From the NCBI GenBank assembly GCA_012064415.1, contig SSNU01000038.1, positions 32,569-96,568 of the forward strand: DNA of 64,000 bases. Reading direction: 5' to 3'. This document shows, piece after piece, positions 1 through 12,224 of this stretch. This stretch comes from Gyrodactylus bullatarudis. Its lineage: Eukaryota > Platyhelminthes > Monogenea > Gyrodactylidea > Gyrodactylidae. The number at the start of each line of letters is the position of its first letter. The first letter of the stretch is position 1. Below the pieces are notes generated by a model. That model was given only the letters and a program-made list of their open reading frames with translations, was not told the DNA's origin and did no database searches. The position numbers and the translations under genes are program-made.

Positions 1-1387
1 TTTTCACCTATTTACTGTCAAGTATACATTTGTACAATATTTTTTTTATCGATTGAAATTAACACATCTTATGTAAATCTAAAATTGTTAGTTTCAATCT
101 ATACTTGTTGATGATGATTATAAACCCTCTAAGTTATCAAGAGTTTTTAAAGGAAATAATGCCTATAATTAATTAATCCGGCAAATAATAAGACCCTGAA
201 TAAATTATCAGCCAAATGTCTCTTCAGTTTTGTTCTTTTAATTTGGAAGAACTTAGGCTTATTATGCTTAGCTTAGTGAGATTGAAAATTACTTATAGTT
301 TCATAGTACGCTGATAGCGACTATGTAATTTTAAAAAAGTCGTTTAGTTTAGGATATTTCGTTTAAAAAAAATACCATTTTTTGACTCCGATAATTACTA
401 TCATTTCAAGGTGATCCGATTTCTGACCTTCTAGGGGTACGGCTCCTTGATAAAAGAATAATAGTTCTTCATTAAACTAGCAATAAATTATTTTTAGATT
501 CTTCAATTATGGAGAAAGTTACGTGTCCCATATATGACGCACTGGCGCTTGAAGGGTTAATTTAAAAAAACCCAACAGAATTGCATCAAGTGATGAAGAA
601 ATATAAAAAAATTCTTACAATAAAATTCAATCTTTTAAACTTTAAAGGTCAAAGCTATCGTATGATAAAACAGATGTTTGTCCTTAGATATTAATCTTTT
701 CAACTTTTGTTTTTTTGTCACGATTTCCATTCTGAGTGTGGTCTAGGAATGGGTATGAAAAACTTTGCAAACACTACTTTCTAGAATTTCCTGCATGCTC
801 TCTAAAAGATCAAGTTTTTTATGCAACGAATATGTTTATCTCTTTATCTTTCACATTATAGAAGGCTTGTTGTTTAAACCGGTTAAATTTTGTGATTAGT
901 AAGGGATGAAAATCTGAATGAAATGAGTAAAAAATGAACTCACTGAGTTCTTCAGTTGTTAGACAAGTTTACTACTATGAGTTGTAAAGAGAATTTGATA
1001 AACTTATTATTTCTCAATTCTTGTGGCATGGGAGAAAATGTAAGAAAATTCAATTTTTTTATTTCCATAAATGCTTCCAATATCTCGAACTTGTTTCAAA
1101 TTTCATTAAAATGGATTTTTCTTCATATTATGACAAAAAAATAATAATTAAATAACCGTGCGTTAAAAGAAAGATCCTCATCACAAATAGTAAATCTTGA
1201 GGTGTAAACTCGAAGGGGGATTGTTCCAGGGTGAGTGTGTTTGTGTTATTCTTCATTTAAACATAGTTTTGCTTATTTGCTGCTCTCTTTAAATTTGATA
1301 TTCTTTGATAAATGTTGAAAATTTTTTGCTTTTCAAAAATGCCAATGAGTTATTGTTTTCTTGAAAATCTTTTCACTTTTCAGCAAA
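1..1387. other. AT-rich stretch without a recognised gene
   Basis: I see no coding region, RNA gene or clear terminal repeat here. The short open frame at 956-1144 has no family signal and low-complexity AT-rich composition. The segment is downstream of the small minus-strand gene at 1388-1795. Confidence 0.5.
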
Positions 1388-1795
1388 TTAAATTTCATAG
1401 TTTCGATGTTTTGCCTGTGTCAATGTATACGAGCAAAAGCCATATCTTCGCAAACATCGACATCTATGATGTTCAAAATCCCTGGTGTCATCTGGCATTA
1501 GACCTGTATTATAATCCCATCGACTGCATCCAACCTGAGCACAGGCTTCAAAGCATTTACTTGGTGATTTAACAATACATAGAAATGTGCCGGACGCTTT
1601 AATTGATAAAATATGTATCATGTTATTCGATTGTGAAAGATAGTTTATAAGAGAAAACTCACGCGAATGAAAGTCGTGTCCTCTTTCCTCACACGGCAGG
1701 GAATACGAAAGATTTCGATATATTATCCCCTCGACAGTTGTCACGACACCAATAACCATCCAGCATATTATAAGGAATCCTTTGGTTGATATCAT
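1388..1795 (-). CDS. Small secreted cysteine-rich protein, PAN/apple-like
   Basis: The ATG at 1795 opens a typical signal peptide: a hydrophobic stretch FLIICWMVIGVVTTV at residues 7-21. The mature part is cysteine-rich, and its core (KCFEACAQVGCSRWDYN) resembles the C-x3-C...C-x4-YN pattern of PAN/apple modules, followed by CRCLRRYGFC. The frame is open throughout (135 aa). A strong donor GTGAGT at 1657-1662 and an acceptor at 1597-1598 define a possible 66-bp intron whose removal keeps frame (exons 1663-1795 and 1388-1596, 113 aa). I prefer the spliced form because it removes a cysteine-free insert. The PAN assignment is by eye. It could equally be a lineage-specific secreted peptide. No partner gene is adjacent. 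Confidence 0.55.
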   Translation of the reverse strand: MISTKGFLIICWMVIGVVTTVEGIIYRNLSYSLPCEERGHDFHSREFSLINYLSQSNNMIHILSIKASGTFLCIVKSPSKCFEACAQVGCSRWDYNTGLMPDDTRDFEHHRCRCLRRYGFCSYTLTQAKHRNYEI

Positions 1796-4339
1796 CGTTC
1801 CAATCAGTGTATATCGTTTTTAATTGTATAAGTAGCAGTCTTTAGAGTTGAAGATAAATATTCTACAATCCATCATTCTTTCTCATATTTATACATTATT
1901 TCTGTTTGTCTCTAACCAATAGAGAATTGAGTAATATGAATATAAATATGTGCATTCTATAAATATATATCATATTATTATTGGATATCAACATGCAAAA
2001 CAGATTTTTGAATAAACAATTAAATACAATTTTTATTTCAACTTGAAAGTGGCGTGATTTAAGTACAAACTCTCTTACATTGTATTGCTCATTCTGTTTT
2101 TTTAACAATCTGCTACTTCTGAATGTTTTTTTGTTTTTTTTCACTTGTATTTATAAAAATTAGCATAGTATGATGATAGTGTTATCATCCGACATTAGAA
2201 GATCGTAAGATCGTTGACAAAAAATACATGCTTTTAATGAATGACAGTATTTTTCCAGACTAAAAAGCATTCAAAGCATCAATTGCACCATAGAAATTAT
2301 GTAAGATCACAATCCACCCCATCCTGAATAGAGAAAAAACAACATGCAAGCAAAGCGATCAACAAGAAAAAAAATTATCATATGAAAAATGAGATAGCTT
2401 TGACCTTTAATGACTAAGTGTGTTGGTTATTTAACAGCAAGATAAATTCCATTAGTTGTAATTTTAATTGGTTAATTTGTTATTATCTGCTAAATCTTAA
2501 TATAGGTGGGAAATTTTCCAAATTATAAGGCCAATTTTAGGAATATTTAAATTTTTTGAAAAAAATTATTTTTATATAAAATATTGAAAAATTTCGATCA
2601 TTAAAGCTTGAATAATACCAATTAGTTTCATCTACAATTATATTGTTCTAGGTGGTTACTAGGCCCCCCTTAAGGTATATATTTTGTATTTACCCCAGGC
2701 TCGTCGCTTAATGTTACAGCTTAAAAAGTCTCAGAGTATTTAGAAATAATCTAAGTACTCATGGACTCTCTTTTAGACGCATCACTGAACCAGAAAAAGG
2801 CAGTTTTCAGGCAAAATTTTGGAAAAAAGTCAAATAAAATTTTTTGCTTAAATTAAATGCATTTTACCCGTGAACTATTGCAATTTGCATGGTATGGATA
2901 CGAACTGGTTCAATTTTTCAAATCGAATTTTTATCACAACCATTTTCAACCCATCAAGAACCTTTTATAAATTTTGAGACATTAATAAATGATAAAAGTT
3001 TTTTATTATCATTGGTTAAGGATGATGATCCAATGAATTAAGTAAAAATCTGCTTGATTATATTTTTAAAATATTCGTTTGGACCATTTTGCTTATGATT
3101 TTGTTTAGCTTTGGAGAGTACAGGGAAGTTTCAATTGAATCTCCGAATTTGGTATTTAATTTTAGCTCGAATTTCTGTTAAAATTAAGTTTTGAAAGTCC
3201 TCGTTGTGAACTTTTGTTAGTAGAAGCATTAAATACAGAATATCATGATGATTTTAAAGCTAACAGCCTTTGATTTTTTCATTGAAGTCGTATCCTGAGT
3301 GCAAATGGAAGCGTATAATTCCATATTTTTATTGACTGTTGATTGTATTTGAGATTCGGAAGGAGATTCTAAATTATTTTAATGCAAAAAAGGCTTTTTA
3401 AGATGTAAATTCAGAAAGGTTAAAAAGGCTTTTTTTGGATGAAAAAAGGCAAAAAAGTCATACTCAACTATCATGAGATTTTTCAATCACATTTTCACAC
3501 CTGTATTTATCTATGGACAAAAAAGGCAAAAAAAGGTATTTGGTTGCCCTACTCATCAATCAGCCACTCCTTCCGTACTAGTTACGATGGGATCGATTTT
3601 TAAGCTGTAAAATTGAGCGAAATGGGCTAATTCGTTCTCAAATAAAAGGGATATATTACTAGAGAATGAAATAATTTCAGATAAACTTTGTAAGTATAGG
3701 TACTGGATTATCACATTATTTAGTTTTATATCAAAACGTACCCCATTTCATCAATATATCAAAGATATTTTGGATACCTAGCCTAAGTCTCCAATGAGTT
3801 CAAACTTATAAAGGATTAGGCTAAAACTTAATAATCAATTTCAATCATGGGAAGACGAATATTTTAGAACTTCATTTTTTCAAAATTTTGTTGACATTAA
3901 TGCTAGATTTATTAATCTTTGTCTTTTGTGAGAAATTTTTAGAATTATCTAAGTAAATTTGAACTTTTTTGTGTACTTTTCTCAAAATGTATATCATACC
4001 ACTAACTGAGAATGTCTGAATGATTATTTTGTTTAATATTACAAAGATTGAATGAAACTAATGATTCTACTCAAACTCAAACTTAACTTAATTTTCCTGT
4101 TATTGAAATAAAAGTAAAAATTTTATCTCTCCAACTTATTAATAATAATAATTAGGGCCTCAAAAAGTATAACGTAATGGTGAATTTTTATTTATATTTT
4201 TTAAATTTAAAATTAAGTTACTACTCATAAGTATTAATAAAATCTAGGAATGATATAAAATTCAGACCAGTTTATATCAAAATTCCTGCAGCAGAGGAGT
4301 ATCTGATTTATATCCTAACAGTATGTGGGTCCAACACTA
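1796..4339. other. Non-coding AT-rich stretch
   Basis: No credible coding region was found. The short frame at 1896-2144 is low complexity. Around 3385-3560 the sequence is rich in AAAAAGGC-type runs, which look like a decayed repeat, but I could not define its ends. Confidence 0.4.
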
Positions 4340-4545
4340 ACTCGCAACCAATATTTTTGTTAGCTTTACGTAATCTTTGCGTGAAATTGATAAGAGATTT
4401 CGAGTTTATAGATTTAAGACCAAAAAATAAGACCAGTAAATTTAAGACCGATTTAAGACTTTTATAGCTTTGATTCAGATCAAGAAAAATTGATTCTTTT
4501 AGCAAATTCTAAATCCTTGCATGAAACAGCCTCTAAGAAAAAAAT
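4340..4545. repeat. About 200-bp dispersed repeat, copy 1 of 2
   Basis: This segment is closely similar, in direct orientation, to 60420-60625. Both share the phrases TTTGCGTGAAATTGATA, GATTTAAGACCAAAAAATAA and AATCCTTGCATGAAACAG in the same order, with a small indel in the middle. No coding potential or clear terminal inverted repeats are visible, so the element class is unknown. Confidence 0.7.
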
Positions 4546-4572
4546 AGGTCCTAATAATAATAATAAATTGAC

Positions 4573-4725
4573 TATAACGTTGTTCGCTTGCTTTCTCCCT
4601 TTTCTTTTTCTACAGATAGACCAATACAAGCCAGAAGACAACATAGTCAGGTAGCAAGCGAACAACGTTATAGTCAATCTATGCCTAACAGCTCCCTGAA
4701 GAACTATTTGGTTCAAAATTATAAT
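4573..4725. repeat. Short inverted-repeat element (MITE-like), GTTGTTCGCTTGCT family
   Basis: The left arm ACTATAACGTTGTTCGCTTG is matched by its reverse complement about 85 bp further on, giving an imperfect palindrome. The middle holds TACAGATAGACCAATACAAG, which recurs at 27.5 kb and 61.9 kb. Similarity to the 26.4 kb copy continues about 45 bp beyond the palindrome (GCTCCCTGAAGAACTA). It is probably a non-autonomous relative of the larger element at 26439-27572. Confidence 0.7.
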
Positions 4726-4729
4726 AATA

Positions 4730-7334
4730 ATAAAGTTTAGAGGAATTTACACTTGCAGTATCATTTTTTTCGTTTATTTCAGTTACAATATAATAGATCG
4801 ATGTTTTTTCCCACTTACTGTATCATTATTTATTTTATTTTCTTCATCAGTATCAAAAGATGAAATAATTTCAGAAACAGTATAATACACCAATATAAAC
4901 CTATTTGACATGAAGATGAGAATTTACTATTTTTATAAAAAACAGGATTCACAGGAAAAAATAATTTTTTGAATTCTAAAACAGAATAAGCTAATAAGAT
5001 GTGATTATTATCTTCTGATCAATTTTATGTCTACATAAGCACCTTGTAGGAAAGAAATCTACCTTAATTAAGATACGGTAGTTCTTGAAGTATCAAAAGC
5101 GTAGAGAATTAAAAATTTTCAAATGTAAACTTCGAAATTTTAAGGTATATCTTTCTAAAAGTTGGATTATAAAAAAAAATCATTAAAGTTTCTATATCAT
5201 AGTTAGGACCAAAAAATATGCAAAAAAAACTTCTCAAAAAATGTATTTAAAATTTTGAAGAACAAACAAATTAATTGTTGTTAAAAGATTAGTCATAATT
5301 TATAAAAATAACCTTTAACGTGTGATCGACCCTTGAAAAGTGATACGATCATCTGACAACAACTTGCAGAGGTTGAATTTTTTTAAAAGAATTTTTAAAT
5401 TTCTAATTTTAAAGTTTAAAACTTGATTTTGAAACCTCACGATCCCAGAGAAATTTATTCTCTGATTAGTATTTAGATTTTCCCTTCGTAGTTATCCTGA
5501 TTAGTTTAATGCAATTGTAAATCAGTATTATAGGAGTTATCGATCAATAATTTAGGTAATCTCTTTAATCCAAAAGTTTCTCAGAATTAAACAGATAGTG
5601 TCCAAGTAGTTCCATAGTTTGAATTTTATAGAAATATTTACCTGATAAAAGAGCTACCAAGAGTGATAAAACGTTTTAGACTAAAATCAGCTTTATTTTA
5701 ACTGTTTTTGCATGTTTCAAATTGAAACATTTAATGGGCAGAGTTTTTTGCATTTTCTATGAATTTCTAAAATCATTTGTTGTAGATTTGATTCAGTGGG
5801 GCACTGTGGGACATTCATTTGAGAAATTTGAATGAGAAAATGAATAGGCTCGTTTTAGATAAACCTTATTAAATTTCTTTCAAATGATATGTGGAATATT
5901 TTAGACAAACAAAAGACAAACTAAAGAAAATTAGTGGTATATAAAAAGCATCGTAATGCAACTTTGAATACTAAAGTGATAAGAAATTTTTTTTGATTGA
6001 TACGTTGTCAGAATAAGCATTAAATCAGTAAAAAATCAGTTCGTTCAATAGAAATTGTTCTATTTGGTTATTTCTCGAAATGTGCAAAGTCTGAGTAACG
6101 TAGAAAATTTCAGAAATAGATTCGGAGCATAATCAAGCGTTAGCTTAACAAAAAATGTACCTTTCGATTACCACCAGTTCTATTCATTTATTTTTAAAAA
6201 TTTAAAGGGTCATCTTTTAAATCGAAAATTTTTTTACAATTGATGTAATTTTTTCATGGAAATTCACAATTTCTATTGTATAATTCCATAAAGACACTAA
6301 GCCATTTAATTTTATAGGAAATTCTGTAGAAATCGAAGTACCAGTCGAGATAAAAAGTCTTTGAGGTTTTTTTGGAGAATTTTCATAATTAAATATATGC
6401 TGATTTGTTCTTGAAAAGCTATCAAGATCATTTTATTGCATTTTCTCACGATTCCAATTGATACTTATGATAATAAATTCCCTTTCGCCATGAATATATT
6501 TGGCGATAATTCAAAATCGCAAATTCTCATTACTAACATAAGTATAGCAACAATACTATATTTTAATTCACGCTAAACTAAACTTTGATAAAAGAAACTC
6601 TCGATGAGCAAAATTTTGTTTTTATCAATTGATAAGTAGATGCAGAGTTTATTAGAAAATCAACCTTTTCAAAAGGGATCAGAGGAATACTTATCAACAA
6701 GCTGATCTTGATGAATTTATAATTTAAAAAAAATCAAGTCTTAATTTTTCGTAGATTTTTTGAAATTCCATTCAAAAGGCACTCATCGATCTAAGAAAAA
6801 TATATCGAAAAAGTAATTTCAGATTGGCGCAGTTTTTTCCTTTTCAAAACTGTTGTTAAAATTGTTGGTTGATTTTTTTTGATACATTTTAGGTAACAAC
6901 CCATTATCGTGCGATAGTCTACTTTTTATTTTTCAATGATTTTTACTGCTTGAAAATTAATGGATTTGCATGACCCTAGATAAGTTCAAATTGACTGCTC
7001 TTTCAAAATCTGGTGAGTGATAATTTGTTCATTATCCATAGATGATCCTGAAATCATCAAAAAAATTTGATTGCGCCAATTCGAAATTAATTTTTTTTCT
7101 CAAATTGGTGAAAGTTTGCTTGAAATTCAAAAAGCTTGAATCTTTGGGGTCCCAAATTCCTCTGTTTCATCTCTTTGAATTGAATTGTATTACTAATTTA
7201 GATAAAAATAGAAAGATCATTCTAAAAATAAATATATATCAATCATGACGATCAAAAATTTGCTGATCTGAGAGCAATTAAAATCCAATAAAAATGAGCT
7301 GGAAGAAAATTTATTACATCAGAAATGTTTATCA
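4730..7334. other. Non-coding AT-rich stretch
   Basis: Nothing recognisable. Short frames such as 7042-7248 lack family signal. It probably lies beyond the 3' end of AHI1. Confidence 0.4.
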
Positions 7335-7585
7335 TTAATTTTGCATCTGATCTGAGAGTATATTTTTAATTTTATCCATTGCCTCTCGACTTGACATAAC
7401 AACTGTTTTGGCTGATCCAACCACATCTTCATGTCTCTTACTTGATAATCCTTTGAAATCTAAACAAAAAGGTATACTGATTTTAGTGTGAAAACTTTCC
7501 ACTTCACCAATAAAAATGTGAGCATGGCTTATTCTCGATGAATATGAATGATTATTCATTGAAGGTGAAATTGAATCAGAAAATA
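7335..7585 (-). CDS. Candidate last exon of AHI1 (tentative)
   Basis: An open segment ends in a stop at 7335 and is preceded by a possible acceptor (AAAAG, AG at 7586-7587). It would encode a serine-rich start (FSDSISPSMNNHSYSSR), then a region ending DKIKNILSDQMQN. If spliced to the SH3 exon ending at 12859 the reading phase fits, and the summed AHI1 model becomes a complete frame of 766 codons plus stop. Disordered tails after the SH3 domain are normal for Jouberin. However, I see no residue-level similarity to known AHI1 C-termini, so this could also be a chance frame or another gene's exon. Confidence 0.25.
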
Positions 7586-7589
7586 CTTT

Positions 7590-8499
7590 TGAAAATTACG
7601 ATATCAAAAATCGATAAGTGGACGCAAGCGAAAAGCTAGTTGTATCTTGATCAAGTTTATTAAGTTAAAGTTCTTAAGCTTTACAATACCAAAAGCTAAT
7701 CAAAGAAATTTTCAAGTTTGATTCTCGCACAGAATTACTTAGAATAATGATGTAGAACTTTAATGGAATTTTATGAAACTATTATCTTCCACATAAACCA
7801 AATTGATATGGAGTTGGGATCTATGATTGTTTTTCATCGAAAATTCGAAATTTTTACGGAATTATTTTGAAGATTAACATCTTATTAGCTTATTCCGTTT
7901 TAGAATTCAAAAAATTATTTTTTTCTGTGAATTCGGAGAAAAATACAGAAAAAATTGAGTTTTTTGTAAAAATAGTTCTCATCTTCATGTTAATTAGGTT
8001 TAGGTTTTACATGGGCTTCTCCCAAATTTGTGTTTAAAATGATTCTAAGTAACGTTTTCATTTCAAGAAAAATGTAGTGCATCTGTCAATTCACAAAAAG
8101 ATATTTTATTTATGAGATACAGTCTTTAGTAAACAATAAAATGAGGGAATATGATTGTTTTACTAAAAGTATAACATATGGTCTCTCAATTTCGAGTCAA
8201 CTATTCGCTTAGAAGTAAATAAATTGATTCCCTCATACTTATTAGAGTCAGTATACGTAATTTCTGAGTTAAAAGCGATACGTATTTGAAATGGGAATTT
8301 TTTTCGAGCTCAGACTCATAAAGATTTTATTCTAGGTTTGTATACTGAGTTAATCCCATAAAATTATTATGTTATTTCGATATGTCCTTCGGTTTTCGGA
8401 CGGGAATGAATTTCTGAAATATAGCATGCTCTGATTAAAGAATTTTTGGTAATGCTCTAGTCCAGGAACAGCGCAAATTCATAATAAAATTTATTAAAA
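7590..8499. other. Non-coding stretch with decayed repeat pieces
   Basis: Around 7800-7860 a fragment resembling the end of the foldback family described at 10040-10330 occurs (GATATGGAGTTGGGATCTAT). Nothing else is recognisable. Confidence 0.35.
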
Positions 8500-8524
8500 C
8501 TTAGGTCAATATTAGAATTCTCAG

Positions 8525-8570
8525 CCAACGTTTCGACGGTGATTGTCTTCACACGCTTTCTTCAGTGGTA
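8525..8570 (-). other. Degenerate hammerhead-like motif in Penelope 3' region
   Basis: On the minus strand CTGAAGA (8559-8565) and CGAAACGTTGGC (ending near 8524) occupy the positions of the hammerhead core CUGANGA and GAAA. The intervening segment pairs only weakly (GTGA with TCAC), so it may be inactive. Hammerhead motifs are known from Penelope-like elements. Confidence 0.45.
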
Positions 8571-8729
8571 CGACAAGTTTGTCAAAAAACAAATTACTAT
8601 TTATATACTTTCATGATCTCATACCTATCAGTTTTGTCCAATCAGATGAGAGAATAGAATAATACAAGAGGCTGACCTATGATAATAAAGTATAGATAAT
8701 CAGGACAGAAAAGAGTTATAATTTTTTCA

Positions 8730-9287
8730 TCAGATTTGATTTAACTTCCTTCTTTTGCCAAAAAGCTGAATCCAACACTGCTCAATGTTCACTTCACCAA
8801 CATTTCCATTAAAAGTATCATTATTGCCTATTTCTAGAGCTTCATGAATTAACCTCTTTCTAAAGTTTTTCTGCACACTAAGAATTTTAACCTCCTCAAA
8901 ATTTATTTTATGCCCATTATTGTTTAAGACATGTTGAAAAACATGTGACTTATTATCATTTCTCAAAATACTGTTTTTATGTTCTTTGATTCTTGTTCTA
9001 AAATTCCTACCAGTTTGACCAATATAACTTTTATAACAGCTACACTTCAATTTATAAATACCACAGCCCTCAAAAATGTTATTTTCATTTTTGGAAATTT
9101 TATCAACAAGACTTATATTATTTTTAAAAACAAGCTTAAAATTATAATTTTTATAAATTTTAGATAACAAAATATTAAGTAGGGTATGTTCTAAGACAAT
9201 GATTTTTTTGATGTCTAAATTTTGATTTTTAATGATTTTAGGTGAATAAAATTTATTAAAAACCTCTTCCTTAATTCTATCGATCAT
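8730..9287 (-). CDS. GIY-YIG endonuclease domain of a Penelope-like element
   Basis: The 185-residue frame starts at an ATG and reads through a GIY-YIG module. The signature is present as GIYKLKCSCYKSYIGQTGR (about residues 76-94), with the catalytic arginine region FRTRIKEHKNSI and a downstream KINFEEVKIL strand. This nuclease nicks the target DNA in Penelope-like and some other retroelements. The preceding 75 residues are lysine-, asparagine- and isoleucine-rich and match no reverse-transcriptase motif I can recognise, so the protein is only the C-terminal part of the element polyprotein. The frame itself has no internal stop, which suggests fairly recent insertion. Confidence 0.75.
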   Translation of the reverse strand: MIDRIKEEVFNKFYSPKIIKNQNLDIKKIIVLEHTLLNILLSKIYKNYNFKLVFKNNISLVDKISKNENNIFEGCGIYKLKCSCYKSYIGQTGRNFRTRIKEHKNSILRNDNKSHVFQHVLNNNGHKINFEEVKILSVQKNFRKRLIHEALEIGNNDTFNGNVGEVNIEQCWIQLFGKRRKLNQI

Positions 9288-10039
9288 TTTTGTAGGATAA
9301 CTATTTTTTTAAATAAGTGTTAAAGTTCTTAGAACTTAGAAATTAGTACTTTTAATTTCCTATTATGATCTATCCGAATTTAATAAGCTAGTCAACCTAT
9401 TGAATTCATGTACTTGACGTTATCCATCAACTGATGCTCTAGTTGAGGTACAGTACACGGAAAAAATTTATACTATCTTGTTCAAGTTCTTTCTTCTTTT
9501 GATCAATCCCAATCTTATTTAAAAGTACATAATCTCTAGGGTGCTTAATTCCTTGCTTGGAAGTTAATCAAAGAACAGGTCTGCAGTGTATGGGGAACCT
9601 CCAGAGAAAATAACTAACGCGTTGTTTCCAATGTGGTAAATATTATTGGATCCTAAGAAGTATTTTTGATAATAATTATTTCTCAAGGTTTTTTTAAATT
9701 TTTATTTCACAAAACTCATTTATAGTAGTTTTCTCTATGTGATTGGTTGAGTTCGCATGTAAAAAATTCAAAATCCGTAACGAAATGATATAAAATTAGA
9801 ACTAGTTAATCAGAAAATAATATCATTCAAATGTTTTTTTGAATTTTTAATGCCATATTTGAATTCACTCTCTAACCATGATCCAAAATAATGAAAGTTT
9901 TCAGTGACCAAGCCGATGTTTTCAGCTCGAAATGAAATGTAGCCATTCTAATTGAAAAGATTTTCAGACCACTTCTTGATTTCTATTTTATTTACGAAAA
10001 AAAAATTTATATATTTTTCCTCTTTAATAAATACTTTGA

Positions 10040-10330
10040 ATACTTATGAATTTTACAGAAATCTCGATATTTTCATCAAGAATTCGAATCTTTTAAAGAT
10101 TTTCTGGAATCCTACTCATGTTGCCCACTTTTACCATTTGAAGAAAAAAAATCTGAAAAAAAATTTTTATGAAAAATATGGTCATTTTTCAAATTCCCAT
10201 TTTTTTTCAAATGATAAAAGTGGGCAGCATGAGTAGGATTCCAGAAAATCTTTAACAGATTCGAATCCTTGATGAAAATATCGAGATTTCTGTAAAAATC
10301 ATAGATTCCCAACTTCATATCAATTAGCTT
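10040..10330. repeat. Foldback element, palindromic copy of a dispersed family
   Basis: Two arms, about 10045-10165 and 10200-10325, are inverted copies of each other around a short centre. The arms contain TCTTTAACAGATTCGAATCC and GTGGGCAGCATGAGTAGGAT-type sequence, so both strands translate to nearly the same spurious peptide. Other family members, whole or one arm, lie near 12225-12725, 19262-19570, 25870-25965, 28575-28835, 40930-41110, 51030-51110, 52600-52775 and 62990-63180. It is probably a MITE or foldback family mobilised by an unknown transposase. Confidence 0.75.
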
Positions 10331-10429
10331 TAGATTAGAAAGCTCTCGCACAACCCTTTCTCCTTGTTTTTTTTCAAGCAAATCTCTTTCCTTTGCAATG
10401 TAAATTTCAACATTAATGAGATGACCTTT

Positions 10430-10640
10430 ATTGAGTCATACTTTGAGTCCTTATTTGCCTGGTTTAGAAGGCATATATACTTTGAATGGACGTCTTCCAA
10501 AACTAATTAGCTTCTCGTCAACAGTAAGCTGCTCTCATCAGTTGTATATCCTCTTCTTCATTTTCAGAAGAATCCCTTTCGAATTCTTCAGAGCCAACTA
10601 GGGTGTCTAAGTCAGATATTAAGTGATTAGTTATCTGAGA
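10430..10640 (-). pseudogene. piggyBac transposase relic, internally deleted
   Basis: Minus-strand translation gives an acidic N-terminal-type segment (LVGSEEFERDSSENEEED) almost directly followed, in another frame, by the catalytic core segment LTVDEKLISFGRRPFKVYMP then SKPGK, stop, GLKV. The aspartate of TVDE corresponds to the first catalytic Asp of piggyBac transposases. Stops and a frame change show it is dead. It differs in sequence from the copies at 15.2 kb and 21.8 kb, so at least three piggyBac lineages are present. Confidence 0.7.
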
Positions 10641-12224
10641 AAAAAGATTTAAAACACATCCAAGAAGTTGGGAAGATTTGGGTCTATTTTCGATTCAAAG
10701 ATCTGCCATATCTCAATCTTCAGCGAGTAGTATTCAGATGATTGCTCATTTGAGTTTTTCATGCATTACTACTAGATTTATCTTTTACCTAAAAGATTTT
10801 TTGAACGATTTTTTTCGAAAATACTTTCTTAATTTAGTTTCTTGAACTTAGTATAGCACGTGTCAGATGAATGATAGAGCTGAGATCTTTGCGTATTCCT
10901 ATCAAATAAGGGGTGAACACAGTGGAATTTTAAGAATGAAAATTACTCTACTTTTAACTTTTCAACAAAATTTCTCATGATAAATTTCACATGCAATACA
11001 TTTGAATATTAGATTCAATTATTATTTTCAAAGATTATAATAATTATTCTAACAAGCATTAAATTGTCTTATGTAGATTTAAGAGTGAACTTGATAGGAA
11101 GTTCATTAATTAATGATAACTTATCATTGATAAGATATAAAACCAGAGGATTAAATGCAAAGAATTTGACCTGTTTATTTAATGATATTCAATAAGCAGT
11201 ACTTATCTAAATTGAAAAAAAATTTAACTTACATTTTCTAACTCATAACGCATGTAAATGTTTAAAAGTACACAATATGTAATACATAATTTTTAATCTT
11301 TCTAACTTTCCCATGATAACCTGAATACTTTTCAGTCAATAGTGTCAGAAATTTCCATTGAAGTCTTTTCCTTAACTCCTCAAAGTAAAGCTAATTGATA
11401 TGATGTTGGGAATCTAAGATTTTAAAAGAGATTTCAATTGTTTTATCAAGAAATAAAATATGATGAAGATTTTTGGAGCATATTTTTACGATTCACTAAA
11501 AAATAATCAAGAAATCGAAATTGATCAGATTTATCCTAATTGACTTTCTTGTCTAATCTTGATCCTGAAAAACTTGTTTTGACACATTTTTTTTTCAACT
11601 AAAAATCTGAAACGTCTGAATATCTGCGCAAATTTGACCAAAGCTTTTTAAAATAATATGCCTATAAAAGAAATAGGATATATCAAGAGATTTGACACGA
11701 TAACAAATGACAGAAGAGAATCACTCAAACTATATAAAGAACATTCTTCTCTCAAAAAAGAAAGTTGAATAAATCTTCTCAAAGGATGTCTATTTCTAAA
11801 AACGGGAAAGCCAAATCTATCAATATCATTCAGGCTTAAAAATCCATAAGGAATATAAAAAGAATAAAAATTTATTATCTAAAGCTAACTAACTATTAAC
11901 TATTTTTATAAAGAACTCAGATTTTTTCTCCGGAAAGCCAGGTATGAATTTAATTTTGAGTTCCATGTTGCTCGAATAAAATAATCTCACAAAAAATCAA
12001 TCTGGCCAAAATTAGGTCATTTTTTGAAGCAATAAAATGCTATCATCATTGTGGGAAGTTGAACCATTTGAAATTTTCGATTATCAAAAAGGAAAATAAT
12101 CCAAAATTTAGTTTAAATTGTAATAATCGAAATGACTGTAAGAGGCTTTGGAAAAAAGCTGCTAGAATTCAAAGTATATCAAATTTTACTAATATTTATT
12201 ATTTGAAGACATGAGCTGTCTGAT
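10641..12224. other. Gene-free stretch of the AHI1 3' region
   Basis: No gene recognised. A few phrases resemble the foldback family (for example near 11395-11420). Confidence 0.35.

Larger units (their letters stand above)
8500..9287 (-). mobile_element. 3' part of a Penelope-like retroelement
   Basis: The fragment contains a GIY-YIG endonuclease frame (8730-9287) followed, on the same strand, by a 3' untranslated region with a hammerhead-like motif near 8525-8570. That arrangement is characteristic of Penelope-like elements carrying a C-terminal GIY-YIG domain. No reverse transcriptase precedes the endonuclease here, so the copy is 5'-truncated. A related reverse-transcriptase fragment lies at 27950-28540 and a second endonuclease relic at 38655-38763, both on the minus strand. 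Confidence 0.75.

Noticed and set aside
1312..1572. Plus-strand frame overlapping the small secreted gene
   Set aside because: It is the shadow of the minus-strand gene and lacks a signal peptide or conserved pattern.
3385..3560. Purine-rich AAAAAGGC iterations as a tandem or CRISPR-like array
   Set aside because: Spacing is irregular and there are no conserved repeat units. It looks like decayed repeat sequence in a eukaryotic genome.
9952..10381. Two opposite-strand frames with nearly the same peptide
   Set aside because: They are the two arms of a palindromic foldback element read on each strand, not genes.
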